Source: Ectothiorhodospiraceae bacterium
GTDB lineage: Bacteria > Pseudomonadota > Gammaproteobacteria > Nitrococcales > Aquisalimonadaceae
Assembly (NCBI GenBank): GCA_007125985.1
Contig: SLCE01000238.1
Coordinates: 1-34,730, forward strand
Direction: 5' to 3'
Length of the DNA: 34,730 nucleotides
Positions within the stretch are counted from its first letter, which is position 1; each line of letters starts with the position of its first letter. Shown here in pieces: positions 18,252 through 31,579 of this stretch. The position numbers were made by a program, and so were the translations under genes. Below the pieces are notes generated by a model that ran no database searches, was not told where the DNA came from, and worked only from the letters and a program-made list of their open reading frames with translations.

Positions 18252-19745
18252 TCAGGCGATGCGTTTACGCTCGTTGGACGACGCAATGGACATGGACTCC
18301 CGATACTTTGCCACGGTCCGGCGCGCCACGTTAATGCCTTCCTGCTTGAGGATCTCGGCAAGCTTGCTGTCGCTCAGCGGCTTACGGCTGTCCTCCTCGC
18401 CGATCAGCCGCTTGATCCGTGCCCGGATGGCCGTGGCTGACGCCTCCTGACCATCCACGGTATGCACGTGGCTGGAGAAGAAGTACTTGAATTCAAACGT
18501 ACCGCGCGGAGTGTACATGTACTTCTGCGTGGTCACACGCGAGATGGTGGATTCGTGCATATCCACCTCTTCAGCCACCTCCCGCAGAACCAGCGGTTTC
18601 ATGGCCTCTTCACCCTGATCGAGAAATTCCTGCTGGTGGCGAACGATGCAGTTGGCCACCTTGAGCAGGGTTTCGTTGCGGCTGCGCAGGCTCTTGATCA
18701 GCCAGCGGGCTTCCTGTAGGTGCTGGCGCAGGGTGGTGTTCTCGTCGCTGCTGTCGGCCCGGCGGACCAGGCTGGCGTAATAGCTGTTGACGCGGATGCG
18801 CGGAGTGGCCTCCGGGTTGAGTTCCACCCGCCAGCCTTCCGGGGCGCGGCGCACGTAGACGTCGGGGGTGACGTACTCCGCGGTGCTGCTGCTGATCTGG
18901 GAGCCTGGCCGAGGGTCCAGTGTGCGGATCAGGGCCAGCACCTCCTGCAACTCGTCCTGACTGAGCTTCATCCGCCGGGTGAGTTGGGCCAGCTGGCGGG
19001 AGCCGAGCAGGTCCAGGTGCCTGTCCACGAGCAGGTGCGCCTCAGTCAGCCAGGGTGTGTCTTCCGGCAGGTTGTCCAGCTGTAGCAGCAAGGCTTCGCG
19101 TGGGTCCAGCGAGGCGACGCCCAAGGGGTCGAAATGCTGGATCAGGTGGCGGACGGCTTCGACTTCGTCCAACTCCACTCCCCATTCGGCGGGCAGGGCG
19201 GCAAGGATGTCATCCAGGGTGCCGGCCAGGTAACCGTCGTCGCGCACCGCGTCGATGATGGCCTCGGCGATGGCCATGTCCCGGTCGCTGAGCCGGGAGA
19301 GTTCGGCCTGTTCGCGCAGGTGTTCCTGCAGGCTGACGCCGCCATGGGCGCGGGCCTCCCAGGCATCCCGCTGTTCCTCGCTTTCCGGCGCGCTGTAACT
19401 GGTGGCGCCGTCGTAGATATCGCCCCAGTCCGAGTCCAGGGGCAGATCATCGGGGATGTCATCGGGTGCCGAGGGTTCGGCCTCGCTGACCTCGCGTTCC
19501 GCCGCCTCGCGCCGGCTTTCCTCGGTCTCTGTCGCCACGTCCTGGGTGCCGGAATCCACGTCTTCGCCGCCATCCGCCAGTTCATCCGGCCCATCCGCCG
19601 GTTCCAGCATGAGGTTGGAGTCCAGGGCCTGCTGGATCTCCGTGTGCAGTTCCAGCGTGGAGAGCTGCAACAGGCGAATGGCCTGCTGAAGCTGCGGGGT
19701 CATGGTGAGGGATTGTCCGAGGCGGAGTTGAAGCGATTGTTTCAT
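18252..19745 (-). CDS. rpoN: RNA polymerase sigma-54 factor
   Basis: [31 protein letters not shown]-terminus; [23 protein letters not shown] RpoN box. Confidence 0.98.
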   Translation of the reverse strand: MKQSLQLRLGQSLTMTPQLQQAIRLLQLSTLELHTEIQQALDSNLMLEPADGPDELADGGEDVDSGTQDVATETEESRREAAEREVSEAEPSAPDDIPDDLPLDSDWGDIYDGATSYSAPESEEQRDAWEARAHGGVSLQEHLREQAELSRLSDRDMAIAEAIIDAVRDDGYLAGTLDDILAALPAEWGVELDEVEAVRHLIQHFDPLGVASLDPREALLLQLDNLPEDTPWLTEAHLLVDRHLDLLGSRQLAQLTRRMKLSQDELQEVLALIRTLDPRPGSQISSSTAEYVTPDVYVRRAPEGWRVELNPEATPRIRVNSYYASLVRRADSSDENTTLRQHLQEARWLIKSLRSRNETLLKVANCIVRHQQEFLDQGEEAMKPLVLREVAEEVDMHESTISRVTTQKYMYTPRGTFEFKYFFSSHVHTVDGQEASATAIRARIKRLIGEEDSRKPLSDSKLAEILKQEGINVARRTVAKYRESMSIASSNERKRIA

Positions 19746-19943
19746 GGCACCTGTCTGGCACGAACACGCATGAGACCGAAACGGTGCGCCTGCTGGGCGC
19801 AGGAGCCGTCAGGGAATTGATCAGTGCTTCCTAAAGAGGCCATCGTAGCTCAATTGCCAGGGAGTGAGAACAGCAGTTGGCCCGAGTCTTGCTTTTCAAT
19901 CCTGTCAAGGTGCAACGACATGGAGATTGATTGCGGTTAGGCG

Positions 19944-20669
19944 TCACAGGCGGAAGCTCTCGCCAAGGTACACTTCGCGAACCTGCTGGTTGGCCAGTAC
20001 CTCCTCCGCACTGCCCTCGGCAATCACCCCGCCACCGCTCAGAATGTAGGCGCGCTCACAGATCCCCAGAGTCTCGCGCACATTATGGTCGGTAATCAGT
20101 ACGCCAATGCCCCGTTCCGCCAGTTGGCGGATGATGCTCTGGATGTCGAGGACGGATATGGGGTCCACGCCGGCAAAGGGTTCATCCAGCAGAATGAATC
20201 GAGGGTCGGCAGCCAGCGCACGTGCGATTTCCACCCGTCGGCGTTCCCCGCCGGAGAGGCTGATGCCCATCTGGTGGTGCAGGTGCGCCACATGGAACTC
20301 TTCCAGCAGTTGCTGCATGCGGTCCCGGCGTTGCTGTTTGCTCAGTTCCGGCCGAGTCTCGAGGATCGCCATGATGTTGTCGGCGACAGAGAGCTTGCGG
20401 AACACCGAAGCCTCCTGGGGCAGATAGCCTATCCCCTTGCGTGCCCGGATATGCATGGGCATCCGGGTCAAGTCCTCGTCGTCCAACAGGATCTGGCCGT
20501 CATCCGCGGGGATCAGGCCCACCACCATGTAGAAACAGGTGGTCTTGCCGGCCCCGTTGGGGCCAAGCAGCCCGACCACCTCGCCGCTGCTGACCTGCAT
20601 GGAGGCGCTCTGCACCACCGTGCGCTTGCGGTAACTTTTCTTCAGATTGATAACGCGCAGCGTACTCAT
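19944..20669 (-). CDS. lptB: LPS export ABC transporter ATP-binding protein LptB
   Basis: [20 protein letters not shown] Walker [17 protein letters not shown] signature, [16 protein letters not shown] Walker B. Confidence 0.97.
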   Translation of the reverse strand: MSTLRVINLKKSYRKRTVVQSASMQVSSGEVVGLLGPNGAGKTTCFYMVVGLIPADDGQILLDDEDLTRMPMHIRARKGIGYLPQEASVFRKLSVADNIMAILETRPELSKQQRRDRMQQLLEEFHVAHLHHQMGISLSGGERRRVEIARALAADPRFILLDEPFAGVDPISVLDIQSIIRQLAERGIGVLITDHNVRETLGICERAYILSGGGVIAEGSAEEVLANQQVREVYLGESFRL

Positions 20670-21194
20670 TCAGTCTTCGTCGTCCGGGAACAGGGTGATC
20701 CGGATGCGCCGGCCGCTCTGCTCGTCGCCGCGGGCGTCCACCACCTCGGTTTCCAGGTTGTAATGAATGGTCTCGCCGGTGAATTCATTCCGGCCCCGGG
20801 TCAGGCGCCCGCCTTCCAGCAGAATAACGCGCTCCGGACCTGTGGCGTGATATTCCATGCGTGGCGCCTCGGCTCGGACAATGTCCCCATCACCATCCGG
20901 GCGCTGCGTATAGACGGCCGGTGCGCCTTCCACCACCACGTGGTCCAGCTCACGGCCACGGGACCGCGTATGGACGGTCATGCGGTCACCGGTGATCTCA
21001 CGCAGACCCTGGGTGAGGACGACATCACCGGTGTAGACGCTGATGCCAGAGACGTTGTCGATTTCGGCCTGATCGGCGTCCAGTGTGATGGGTTCGTCGC
21101 TCCCTGTCTGGGCGCCGGCCTGCAGTGCGATGGCCATCAGCAGCATGCCCGGGAGGGAATAGGTCAGGGCTTCCTTAATCATCCGCAGGAACAT
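20670..21194 (-). CDS. lptA: Lipopolysaccharide transport periplasmic protein LptA
   Basis: Signal peptide, DEPITLDADQAEIDNVSGISVYTGDVVLTQGLREITGDRM OstA-like fold motif. Confidence 0.95.
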   Translation of the reverse strand: MFLRMIKEALTYSLPGMLLMAIALQAGAQTGSDEPITLDADQAEIDNVSGISVYTGDVVLTQGLREITGDRMTVHTRSRGRELDHVVVEGAPAVYTQRPDGDGDIVRAEAPRMEYHATGPERVILLEGGRLTRGRNEFTGETIHYNLETEVVDARGDEQSGRRIRITLFPDDED

Positions 21195-21750
21195 AGAGTG
21201 CCTCTACCTCGGAGAGCAGCTTGAACAGGTCCCGGTCAAGATAGGCCTCGGCGCCGATGCCGCTGATCCGGGTACCCTCGCGATAGTACACGGCGAATTC
21301 CTCGGTTTCCGCATACTGATCCGCCGGCCGCGCGTAAACGTTGCTGGTATCCACATTGGCTTCCAGGTTGTCCGGCCCCTGGTCCCGGCGGATGGTTACC
21401 TCACCCTCCAGCAGGGCCTGTGTCACCGCGTCCCACGCCCGGCCCTGTTCCGCGCGCAGGTGCCAGGGTTCGCCGGTTTCCGGGTACAGGGTCAGCCAGG
21501 GCGTATCCAGCAGCCACAGGTCCTCGTCCATGAAATGCGTCATCCTGGGCGAACGCAGGCGGTAGGTGGCAACGCCGGCGTCGTTCGTGACATCCAGGAT
21601 AAAGTCCTCGACGAAATAGTCGGGGCGGCGCTCCCGGTCCAGCAGTTCCGTATCCAGTGTCGGTTCGGGTTCCTGCTCGTCCAGAATCCACCATCCCGCC
21701 ACGGCGATGACGGCCGCTGCCACCAGCCGGAACACCCAGCGCTTAGGCAT
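21175..21750 (-). CDS. lptC: LPS export protein LptC
   Basis: N-terminal TM (MPKRWVFRLVAAAVIAVAGWWI), LptC-like domain, between kdsC and lptA; ATG chosen at 21750. Confidence 0.9.
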   Translation of the reverse strand: MPKRWVFRLVAAAVIAVAGWWILDEQEPEPTLDTELLDRERRPDYFVEDFILDVTNDAGVATYRLRSPRMTHFMDEDLWLLDTPWLTLYPETGEPWHLRAEQGRAWDAVTQALLEGEVTIRRDQGPDNLEANVDTSNVYARPADQYAETEEFAVYYREGTRISGIGAEAYLDRDLFKLLSEVEALYVPADD

Positions 21751-22303
21751 GGAGGTATTGCTCCAGCAGGGGCTGCAGCAGCCCCTGGGCGTGCAGAACC
21801 AATTCACAGGCCTCACGCACCGCGCCGCCGCCCCCTGGCCGTTCGCTGCACCAGTGGCAGTGTTGCGCCAGCAGCGGGTGGCCGTTGGGGACGGTGAGCG
21901 CGAGACCGGAGCGCTTCAGGACTTTGAGATCGATCAGATCATCGCCCATGAAGGCGCTCTGTTCCGGGGTCAGCGCCAGCTCCCGTTGCAGCCCCTGCCA
22001 GACCTCAAGCTTGTTCTTCGTCCCCATGTGCAACTGTGGAATACCCAGGTCCCGGGCCCGGCGCTCCAGCGGCGCTGAGCGTCGGGCGGTGACGATGGCG
22101 ACAGTGATCCCGGACTCCAGCAGCATGCGGATGCCCAGGCCGTCGAGGATATTGAAGGGTTTCAGTGTCTCGCCGTCGGGGCCGTACCACACGGTGCCAT
22201 CGGTGAGCACGCCGTCCACGTCCAGCCCCAGCAGACGAATCCGGGCTGCGCGGGCCAACACCGCGTCAGACGGCATCCGGAAACTCACTGCATGGGTCAT
22301 CAC
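21743..22303 (-). CDS. kdsC: 3-deoxy-D-manno-octulosonate 8-phosphate phosphatase KdsC
   Basis: LLGLDVDGVLTDGTVWYGPDGE HAD motif; AFMGDDLIDLKVL. Confidence 0.95.
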   Translation of the reverse strand: MMTHAVSFRMPSDAVLARAARIRLLGLDVDGVLTDGTVWYGPDGETLKPFNILDGLGIRMLLESGITVAIVTARRSAPLERRARDLGIPQLHMGTKNKLEVWQGLQRELALTPEQSAFMGDDLIDLKVLKRSGLALTVPNGHPLLAQHCHWCSERPGGGGAVREACELVLHAQGLLQPLLEQYLHA

Positions 22304-23298
22304 ACCACCCCGGCGCGAAGCAGATCGTGCATATTGATGGCGCCGGCCACGCGACCGTCCCGGTCCAGCACCACAATGCCGTTGATTTTGTGGTTTTCCA
22401 TCACTTGAAGCGCTTCTGCCGCCAGGGCTCCCAGGCGGATGGTTTTCGGTTCCCGGGTCATCACGTCGCCGGCCTGCACCGCATGTATGTCCACGCCGCG
22501 GTCCAGACTGCGCCGCAGATCGCCGTCCGTAAAGACCCCCAGCAGACGATCCCGTTCATCCATGACCAGCGTCATGCCAAGCCCCTTGCGGCTCATTTCC
22601 ACCAGAGCCTCTTTCACCGGGGCCTCCGGGGCGACCCGGGGCAGAGCTTCGCCGGTGTGGATAAGGTCGTCGATCAGCAGCAGCAGTCTGCGGCCAAGCC
22701 GCCCCCCGGGGTGGGAGCGGGCGAAATCCTCGGCCGTGAAGCCGCGGGCCTCCAACAGTGCGACCGCCAGAGCGTCACCCATGGCCAGCGCCGCAGTGGT
22801 GCTGGAGGTGGGCGCAAGATTCAGCGGGCAGGCCTCCTGCGCCACGCTCACATCGATGTTCACCGACGCGGCCCGCGCCAGGGTGGATTCCGGATTGCCG
22901 GTCAGGCTGATGAGCGGTACGCCCAGCCGCTTGATGAGCGGCAGTATGGTGATGATCTCTTCGGTTTCGCCGGAGTTGGACATGGCCAGCACCGCGTCCT
23001 TGGCGGTGATCATCCCCAGATCGCCGTGGCTCGCCTCACCGGGGTGGACGAAGAACGCGGGTGAGCCGGTGCTGGCCAGCGTGGCGGCGATCTTGCTGCC
23101 GATGTGGCCGGATTTGCCCATGCCCAGCACCACGATGCGACCCTCGCAGTCGAGCAGGTGGCGGCAGGCCCTGGCGAAGTCGGCGTCTACCCGGTCGATC
23201 AGGGCGCGGATCGCGTCCGCCTCCATGGCCAGCACGTTGCTGCCCAGTTCCCGCAGTCGCTGGTCGCTGATCGCGTGCGTGATGCGTTGCTCGATCAT
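22300..23298 (-). CDS. kdsD: Arabinose-5-phosphate isomerase KdsD
   Basis: SIS domain GMGKSGHIGSKIAATLASTGSPAFFVHPGEASHGDLGMI plus two CBS domains; ATG at 23298. Confidence 0.95.
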   Translation of the reverse strand: MIEQRITHAISDQRLRELGSNVLAMEADAIRALIDRVDADFARACRHLLDCEGRIVVLGMGKSGHIGSKIAATLASTGSPAFFVHPGEASHGDLGMITAKDAVLAMSNSGETEEIITILPLIKRLGVPLISLTGNPESTLARAASVNIDVSVAQEACPLNLAPTSSTTAALAMGDALAVALLEARGFTAEDFARSHPGGRLGRRLLLLIDDLIHTGEALPRVAPEAPVKEALVEMSRKGLGMTLVMDERDRLLGVFTDGDLRRSLDRGVDIHAVQAGDVMTREPKTIRLGALAAEALQVMENHKINGIVVLDRDGRVAGAINMHDLLRAGVV

Positions 23299-23347
23299 GA
23301 GGGTCCGGCCTTTGTTTTCCACAGTCCCGTAGTATGCCGCGTGATGC

Positions 23348-24295
23348 TCAGAACATAAAAACCACCAGCTGGTAGACGGGGTAGCAGGCAACCAGCAACA
23401 GTCCTAGCCCCCGCCCGATGCGGCCGCGGATGGCCACAGCCAGCGTGACCAACAGCGTCAATGCGCCCATCAGGGCGTAATCCCGGTATAGCACCGCGCC
23501 AGGCAGGACCGCCGGGTGGATCATGGCCGCGGTGCCCATGACCGCCAGTAGGTTGAACAGGTTTGAGCCCAGAATGTTGCCAAGAACCATTGCATATTGC
23601 CGACGACGGGCCGCGGCAACCGCAGTGGCAAGTTCCGGCAGGCTGGTGCCCAGCGCGACGATGGTCAGGCCGATGACCAGATCGCTGACTCCGGCCAGTT
23701 GCGCCAGTTGCACGGCCGACCAGACCAGCACCTGCGCGCTGCCGAGCAGAAGGATCAGGCTGCCGCCGCCCCAGGCCAGGGTTTTCGGTAACCGTGCGGG
23801 CGCCGCTTGTGGCAGGTCGTCGTTGAGCATTGCCGGTGGGTCGCTCAGGCTGGCACAGATCAGCCAGATGAAGGCCAGGGCCAGGCCAAGCAGGAGGAAC
23901 AGTCCTTCCCAGCGGCCCAGCGTGCCGTCCAGCAGTAACAGGGGGACCAGCGCCGTGGCCAGCACCAGAGCGGCGAGTTCCCGTCGGATTTCCCGCCCCT
24001 CCACCAGCAGCGGGGTGATCAAAGCAGCACAGCCTAGAATCAGAGCAATGTTGGCGATATTGGATCCCAGCGCATTGCCGATGGCCAGCCCGGTATTGCC
24101 ACCCAGAGCGGCCAGGGCCGAGACCAGGATTTCCGGCGCCGACGTTCCGAAGCCGATGATCACCAGGCCCACCAGTACCGGCGCCATTCCCAGGCGGAGC
24201 GCCAGGTTGCCGGCCGCGGCGACAAAGCGGTCCGCGCTCCAGGCAAGCACCAGGAAGCACAGCACGATCAGGCTCAAATGCAGTAACAGCGTCAT
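23348..24295 (-). CDS. yrbG: Calcium/sodium antiporter family protein (YrbG-like)
   Basis: Duplicated Na/Ca exchanger motifs GLVIIGFGTSAPEILVSA and GLTIVALGTSLPELATAV. Confidence 0.94.
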   Translation of the reverse strand: MTLLLHLSLIVLCFLVLAWSADRFVAAAGNLALRLGMAPVLVGLVIIGFGTSAPEILVSALAALGGNTGLAIGNALGSNIANIALILGCAALITPLLVEGREIRRELAALVLATALVPLLLLDGTLGRWEGLFLLLGLALAFIWLICASLSDPPAMLNDDLPQAAPARLPKTLAWGGGSLILLLGSAQVLVWSAVQLAQLAGVSDLVIGLTIVALGTSLPELATAVAAARRRQYAMVLGNILGSNLFNLLAVMGTAAMIHPAVLPGAVLYRDYALMGALTLLVTLAVAIRGRIGRGLGLLLVACYPVYQLVVFMF

Positions 24296-24479
24296 CTGGG
24301 GTGCCCTTGACGGAAAGGCGTCATGGTATCCGTTTGCGGCCGTTTGCTGCTATCCGCGGTCGCGTGAATCCTTCGCATGTCCGTGTTCTGCGGCCCCTGT
24401 TGCCGCGTCCCGTCAATTTGACTACCCCGGGGGCTTCACTGATACTCGCCCACTTGATTTCCCGTGATGATCGCACCCC

Positions 24480-25304
24480 ATGACTTCAGCACCCGCAGAC
24501 AAGCCATCGGATGTCCTGGTTGACGTCAAGAATCTGTGCTTCCGGCGCGGCGGACGGGTGATTTTCGAGGGGGTCAGCCTGCAGATCCGCCGCGGTGAGG
24601 TGACCGCGATCATGGGGCCCAGCGGCACCGGGAAAACCACCCTGCTGCGGCTCATCGGCGGCCAGCTGCGCCCGGACAGCGGGACGGTGACCGTCTTGGG
24701 CCAGAACGTGCACAAGCTCGGGCGGGATGCCCTGTTCCGCCTGCGTCGCCGCATGGGCATGCTGTTCCAGAGCGGTGCCCTGTTCACCCACCAGTCGGTG
24801 TTCGAGAATGTGGCCTTCCCGCTGCGGGAGCATACCGATCTGCCGGAGCCCTTGATCCATGATCTGGTGCTGATGAAGCTCCAGGCCGTGGGGCTTCGCG
24901 GCGCGCGGGACATGATGCCCAGTGAACTCTCCGGAGGCATGGCGCGCCGGGTGGCGCTGGCGCGTGCGGTGGCGCTGGACCCCACCATCATGATGTATGA
25001 CGAGCCCTTTGCCGGGCAGGACCCCATCTCCATGGGCGTGCTGGTGACTCTGATCCGCCGCCTCAACGACGCGCTGGGGCTGAGCAGCGTGGTTGTCTCG
25101 CACGACGTGGTGGAGACCTCACAGATCGCGGATACCATTCATGTGCTTTCCGAAGGGCGTGTGGTGGAGTCCGGCTCGCCCGAGGAGCTGGCGCGCAGCG
25201 AGTCCGCCTGGGTAAAGCAGTTCATGCGTGCACTGCCTGATGGGCCGGTGGCCTTCCACTATCCGGGCCCCAGCCTGGAAGATGATCTGCTGGGAGTCCG
25301 TTGA
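24480..25304 (+). CDS. mlaF: Phospholipid transport ABC transporter ATP-binding protein MlaF
   Basis: [52 protein letters not shown]. Confidence 0.96.
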   Translation: MTSAPADKPSDVLVDVKNLCFRRGGRVIFEGVSLQIRRGEVTAIMGPSGTGKTTLLRLIGGQLRPDSGTVTVLGQNVHKLGRDALFRLRRRMGMLFQSGALFTHQSVFENVAFPLREHTDLPEPLIHDLVLMKLQAVGLRGARDMMPSELSGGMARRVALARAVALDPTIMMYDEPFAGQDPISMGVLVTLIRRLNDALGLSSVVVSHDVVETSQIADTIHVLSEGRVVESGSPEELARSESAWVKQFMRALPDGPVAFHYPGPSLEDDLLGVR

Positions 25305-26080
25305 TGCTGGGGTTCTTCGCATTATTGGGCCGCAAGACCCTGGACAGCTTCGGGCGGCTGGGCCGCGCCACGCTGTTCCTGTTGCGGGCGCTGGCCGGTT
25401 TGCCGAGCCTGCTGCCAAGGCCGACATTGGTCATCCAGCAGCTGTATTCCATCGGCGTACTGTCACTGCTCATCATTGTTGTGTCCGGTGTCTTCGTGGG
25501 CATGGTGTTGGCGCTCCAGGGCTACAATACGCTGGTGACCTTTGGCGCCGAGCAGTCTTTGGGCGTGCTGGTGGCGTTGTCCCTGCTCCGGGAACTGGGG
25601 CCGGTGGTGACCGCGCTGCTGTTCGCCGGGCGGGCGGGGTCCGCACTGACCGCCGAGATCGGCCTGATGAAGACCACGGAACAGCTTTCGGGCATGGAAA
25701 TGATGGCCGTGGATCCGATGAAGCGCGTGGTGGCGCCGCGGCTGCTGGCCGGCTTCATTGCCATGCCGCTGCTCGCGGCGATCTTCAGTTTTCTCGGCAT
25801 CATGGGCGCCTATGTGGTGAGCGTTGCCACACTGGGCGTGGACGACGGCGCTTTCTGGTCGCAGATGCAGTCCGCGGTGGATTTCCGCGAGGATGTGATG
25901 AACGGCGTGATCAAGAGCCTGGTGTTCGGTTTCGTCGCCAGCTGGATTGCGGTATTCGAGGGGTATGATTGTGAGCCCACCTCAGAAGGGGTGAGCCGTG
26001 CCACCACGCGGACCGTGGTGCATACCTCGCTGGCGGTGCTGGGACTGGACTTCGTCCTCACCGCCGTGATGTTCGGTTAA
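25304..26080 (+). CDS. mlaE: Phospholipid transport permease MlaE
   Basis: MlaE family [59 protein letters not shown]. Confidence 0.96.
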   Translation: MLGFFALLGRKTLDSFGRLGRATLFLLRALAGLPSLLPRPTLVIQQLYSIGVLSLLIIVVSGVFVGMVLALQGYNTLVTFGAEQSLGVLVALSLLRELGPVVTALLFAGRAGSALTAEIGLMKTTEQLSGMEMMAVDPMKRVVAPRLLAGFIAMPLLAAIFSFLGIMGAYVVSVATLGVDDGAFWSQMQSAVDFREDVMNGVIKSLVFGFVASWIAVFEGYDCEPTSEGVSRATTRTVVHTSLAVLGLDFVLTAVMFG

Positions 26081-26092
26081 TCGGGGGCCGAG

Positions 26093-26560
26093 ATGGCGAA
26101 GCAGCGAATCATCGAGATCTGGGTCGGGCTGTTCGTGGCGGCCGGTTTTGCCGCCCTGTTCGGTCTGGCCATGCAGGTGAGTAATATCCCCGTATTCCAG
26201 ACCACTGAAGGGTATGATGTCACGATGCGCTTCGAGAACGTGGGCGGGCTGCGTGAACGTGCGCCGGTGACCATGTCCGGCGTCCGTGTGGGGCGGGTGA
26301 AATCCATCGCGCTGGATGAGCGGACCTACGAGGCGCTGGTGACCATTACCATCGAGTCCCGGTTCGACCGTATCCCGGAAGACACCTCCGCCAGTATCTT
26401 CACGTCCGGTCTGCTGGGTGAGCAGTACATTGCCCTGGATGCGGGCGGCACCGACTGGTACCTGGAAGAAGGGGACGAGATCGCCCTGACCCAGGGGGCG
26501 TTGGTCCTGGAGCGTCTGATCGGGCGTTTTCTCACCAGCATGGGGCAGGGGGACGACTGA
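26093..26560 (+). CDS. mlaD: Phospholipid transport protein MlaD (MCE domain)
   Basis: N-terminal TM and MCE motif VTMRFENVGGLRERAPVTMSGVRVGRV. Confidence 0.95.
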   Translation: MAKQRIIEIWVGLFVAAGFAALFGLAMQVSNIPVFQTTEGYDVTMRFENVGGLRERAPVTMSGVRVGRVKSIALDERTYEALVTITIESRFDRIPEDTSASIFTSGLLGEQYIALDAGGTDWYLEEGDEIALTQGALVLERLIGRFLTSMGQGDD

Positions 26561-26561
26561 C

Positions 26562-26926
26562 GTGCGCCGACGTCGATCCAACGGCAATCTGCAGTTCGAG
26601 GTCAGCAGCCCCGGGCGGCAGGCGCTGCATGGTGAGTTGTCGGTGGAGTCCGCTCGCGAGCTGTGGGAGCGAGGGCGCACCCTGCTGTTGCAGGGCGAAC
26701 TCACCCTGGACCTGGAGGGGCTTTCACGGGTGGACAGCGCGGGCCTTGCAGCCCTGGTGGCACTGACCCGAGAGGCACGGACGCGCGGAACCCCCCTCGG
26801 CTTTGTTAACATACCGGCCCAGTTGAGGAACCTGGCCGCTGTCTCCGGCGTCGAAGCGCTGCTTCCGCTGGAACCGGCCGGGGATCATGTCAGCCCTGCG
26901 GGGCCCGAGCAGACAGAGCCAAATCC

Positions 26927-26930
<4 letters not shown>
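26562..26930 (+). CDS. mlaB: STAS-domain protein MlaB
   Basis: LDLEGLSRVDSAGLAALVALTREA STAS motif; GTG start 1 nt after the mlaD stop. Confidence 0.85.
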
Positions 26931-28493
<1,563 letters not shown>

Positions 28494-28518
28494 CAGGCGA
28501 ACTGAAACGGCGGGACCG

Positions 28519-29160
28519 ATGAGCAACTCATTGACCATTGCGCTGTCCAAAGGGCGCATCCTGGACGATACGCTGCCGCTGCTGGCGGAATCCGGCATCG
28601 AACCGGCAGAGCCGCCGGGCAGTAGCCGGAAGCTGGTGCTGGACACCACGCAGGCCGGTGTGAAGATTGTCATCCTGCGGGCCACCGACGTGCCCACCTA
28701 TGTCCAATACGGGGCTGCAGATGTCGGTGTCGCAGGAAAGGATGTGCTGATGGAGCACGGCGGGCGCGACCTCTATGAGCCGCTGGATCTGCGGGTTGCC
28801 CGCTGCCGCATGATGGTGGCCGGCAGGCCCGGAGCCAACGAGGGGCACGGCAATCTGCGGGTGGCCACCAAGTTCGTCAACATCGCCCGGCGCTATTTTG
28901 CCGAGCAGGGGCGGCAGGTGGAAACCGTGAAGCTTTACGGGTCCATGGAACTTGCCCCGCTGGCAGGGCTGGCGGACCTGATTGTTGATCTGGTGGATAC
29001 CGGCAACACGCTCAAGGCAAACGGTCTGGAGCCGCTGGAGCACATCGCCGACATCAGTTCGCGGCTGATCGTCAACCGGGCCGCCATGAAAATGAAGCAC
29101 CGTCAGATCAAGGGACTGATCGACCGCCTCGCGGCGGCAGTGGACGCCCGTTCGACCTGA
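28519..29160 (+). CDS. hisG: ATP phosphoribosyltransferase, short form
   Basis: [36 protein letters not shown]; 213 aa, so lacks the C-terminal regulatory domain. Confidence 0.96.
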   Translation: MSNSLTIALSKGRILDDTLPLLAESGIEPAEPPGSSRKLVLDTTQAGVKIVILRATDVPTYVQYGAADVGVAGKDVLMEHGGRDLYEPLDLRVARCRMMVAGRPGANEGHGNLRVATKFVNIARRYFAEQGRQVETVKLYGSMELAPLAGLADLIVDLVDTGNTLKANGLEPLEHIADISSRLIVNRAAMKMKHRQIKGLIDRLAAAVDARST

Positions 29161-29172
29161 TTGAGGATGGCC

Positions 29173-30480
29173 ATGCTGGACATTACCCGTTTGAGTACCA
29201 CTCAGCCCGATTTCTGGGATGCGTTGCACCGCCTCACCGCCTGGCAGCAGGATCACGAATCCCGGGTGGACGAGGCCGTGAGTGAGATCCTGCAGGCCGT
29301 GCGTGAGGAGGGTGATACCGCCGTCCTGCGCTATACGCGGCGCTTCGACCGCCTGGAGGCGGAATCGCTGGCTGATCTGGAACTGGGGCAGGAGCGATTG
29401 CGCGTGGCCTTCGAGGATCTGCCGGAGGAGCAACGGCAGGCGCTGGAGTTCGCCGCTGACCGCATTCGCACCTATGCGGAGCGGCAGAAGGGGGCGTCCT
29501 GGTCCTACGAGGAAGCGGACGGCACCGTGCTGGGCCAGAAGGTCACGCCGCTGGACCGGGTCGGGCTTTACGTGCCCGGCGGCAAGGCGGCGTACCCGTC
29601 ATCGGTGCTGATGAACGCCATTCCCGCCCACGTAGCCGGCGTGGAGGACATCATCATGGTGGTGCCGGCTCCGGATGGTGAGCTTTCGCCCATGGTGCTG
29701 GCGGCTGCCTGGCTGGGCGGTGTGTCCCGGGTGTTCACTGTGGGTGGTGCCCAGGCCGTCGCCGCGCTGGCCTACGGCACCGAAACCATCCCGGCGGTGG
29801 ACAAGATTGTCGGCCCCGGCAATGCCTATGTGGCGGAGGCCAAACGCCGCGTATTCGGTGTGGTGGGCATCGACATGATTGCCGGCCCTTCGGAGATCCT
29901 GGTTGTCTGCGACGGCCAGACCGATCCGGACTGGATCGCCATGGACCTGTTCTCCCAGGCCGAGCACGACGAGGAGGCACAGGCCATCCTGGTGTGCCCG
30001 GAGCCGCTGTATCTGGATCAGGTGCAGGCCTCCATTGAGCGCCTGCTGCCGCAGATGGAACGGTCCGACATCATCCGCGCCTCCCTGACGAATCGCGGTG
30101 CGCTGATCTGCGTGCGCGACCTGGTGGAAGCGGAGGATGTGGTCAACTTCGTTGCCCCGGAGCACCTGGAGCTCTCGGTGGCCGAACCGGAGAAAATGGC
30201 GGACCGAATCCGCCATGCCGGCGCCATTTTCATGGGGCGGCATACCGCGGAGGTGCTGGGGGACTACGTGGCCGGGCCGAATCATGTCCTGCCCACCTCG
30301 CGTACGGCGCGCTTCGCCTCGCCGCTGGGCGTCTATGACTTCCAGAAGCGCAGCAGCATGATCCAGTGTTCGCCGGCCGGTGGTCGCCGCCTGGGTGCGC
30401 AGGCCAGTGTTCTGGCGCGGGCTGAAGGGCTGACCGCGCACGCCCGCTCCGCAGAATACCGGGTGGAGGATGAGGAGTGA
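29173..30480 (+). CDS. hisD: Histidinol dehydrogenase
   Basis: [42 protein letters not shown]; start chosen with GAGGA at 29163-29167 (ORF track starts at TTG 29161). Confidence 0.96.
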   Translation: MLDITRLSTTQPDFWDALHRLTAWQQDHESRVDEAVSEILQAVREEGDTAVLRYTRRFDRLEAESLADLELGQERLRVAFEDLPEEQRQALEFAADRIRTYAERQKGASWSYEEADGTVLGQKVTPLDRVGLYVPGGKAAYPSSVLMNAIPAHVAGVEDIIMVVPAPDGELSPMVLAAAWLGGVSRVFTVGGAQAVAALAYGTETIPAVDKIVGPGNAYVAEAKRRVFGVVGIDMIAGPSEILVVCDGQTDPDWIAMDLFSQAEHDEEAQAILVCPEPLYLDQVQASIERLLPQMERSDIIRASLTNRGALICVRDLVEAEDVVNFVAPEHLELSVAEPEKMADRIRHAGAIFMGRHTAEVLGDYVAGPNHVLPTSRTARFASPLGVYDFQKRSSMIQCSPAGGRRLGAQASVLARAEGLTAHARSAEYRVEDEE

Positions 30481-31565
30481 GCCAGCCCGCCGATCTGATC
30501 CGCGCTCTGGTGCGCCCGGCCGTGCAATCCATGCAGGCCTATCATGTGCCGCCCGCCACCGGTCTGGTGAAGCTGGACGCCATGGAGAACCCTTATGGCT
30601 GGCCGGAGGAACTCGTTGACGGCTGGCTGGGACGGGTGCGGCAGGCGCAACTGAACCGCTACCCGGACCCGTCGGCCGCTGAATTGAAGCAGCGTATGCG
30701 CCAGGCGCTGGACATCCCGGACGGCGCCGAATTGCTGCTGGGCAACGGCTCGGACGAACTGATCCAGTTGCTGGGCATGGCCCTGGGCGGCGCCGGGCGC
30801 ACTGTGCTCACCGCCGGGCCGGGCTTCGCCATGTACCGGCTGATCGCGCTGTTTACCGGCATGCGCTACGAGGAGGTGCCGCTGCGGGAAGGTGATTTCG
30901 CGCTGGACCTCGACGCCATGCTTGCGGCTATCGCAGCGCACCGTCCGACCATTGTTTATCTGGCCTATCCGAACAACCCCACAGGTAATGCCTTCGACCG
31001 GGCGGCGGTGCAGGCCGTGATTGAGGCCGCCCCGGGCGTGGTGGTGCTGGACGAGGCCTATCATGCCTTCTGCGGCGAAAGCTTTGCCGATGCCCTGGCG
31101 CAGCACCCGAACCTGCTGGTGATGCGCACGGTGTCCAAAATGGGGCTGGCTGGGTTGCGTCTGGGCTATCTGATGGGCCATCCCGACTGGCTGGCAGAGT
31201 TCGAAAAATGCCGGCTCCCGTACAACATCAGTGTGCTGACACAACTCAGTGCCCGGTTCGCGCTGGAGCACGTGGAGGTGTTCGCCGAGCAGACCCGACG
31301 CCTGCGTGAGGAACGGGAGCGGCTGTTTGCCGCGCTGGAGGCGATGGATGCGCTCACCGTCTGGCCCAGTCGCGCCAATTTCATCACCTTCCGGGTGCCG
31401 GAAGGGCGCGCGGTCTCTGTGCATGCGGGGCTCCGTGAGCAGGGCGTGTTGATCAAGAAGCTGGATGGTTCGCATCCCATGCTCGGTGATTGCCTGCGAG
31501 TCACGGTGGGAACGCCGGAAGAGAACGGGCAGTTCCTCCGGGCTCTGGAGCGCGCACTGGGCTAG
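30477..31565 (+). CDS. hisC: Histidinol-phosphate aminotransferase
   Basis: [40 protein letters not shown] (PLP lysine); GTG start overlaps the hisD stop. Confidence 0.96.
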   Translation: MSQPADLIRALVRPAVQSMQAYHVPPATGLVKLDAMENPYGWPEELVDGWLGRVRQAQLNRYPDPSAAELKQRMRQALDIPDGAELLLGNGSDELIQLLGMALGGAGRTVLTAGPGFAMYRLIALFTGMRYEEVPLREGDFALDLDAMLAAIAAHRPTIVYLAYPNNPTGNAFDRAAVQAVIEAAPGVVVLDEAYHAFCGESFADALAQHPNLLVMRTVSKMGLAGLRLGYLMGHPDWLAEFEKCRLPYNISVLTQLSARFALEHVEVFAEQTRRLREERERLFAALEAMDALTVWPSRANFITFRVPEGRAVSVHAGLREQGVLIKKLDGSHPMLGDCLRVTVGTPEENGQFLRALERALG

Positions 31566-31579
31566 GAAACGGTTCGTCT

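Noticed and set aside
17457-18440. 327-codon plus-strand ORF across ptsN/hpf/rpoN end
   Set aside because: Antisense to three clear genes; no motif.
19838-19915. tRNA-like phrase GTAGCTCAATTGCCAG in the rpoN-lptB spacer
   Set aside because: Matches a tRNA D-arm consensus locally, but no paired acceptor, anticodon or T arm (no GGTTCGA) could be formed; probably coincidence.
20085-21224. 379-codon plus-strand ORF across lptB/lptA
   Set aside because: Antisense shadow of strongly supported LPS transport genes.
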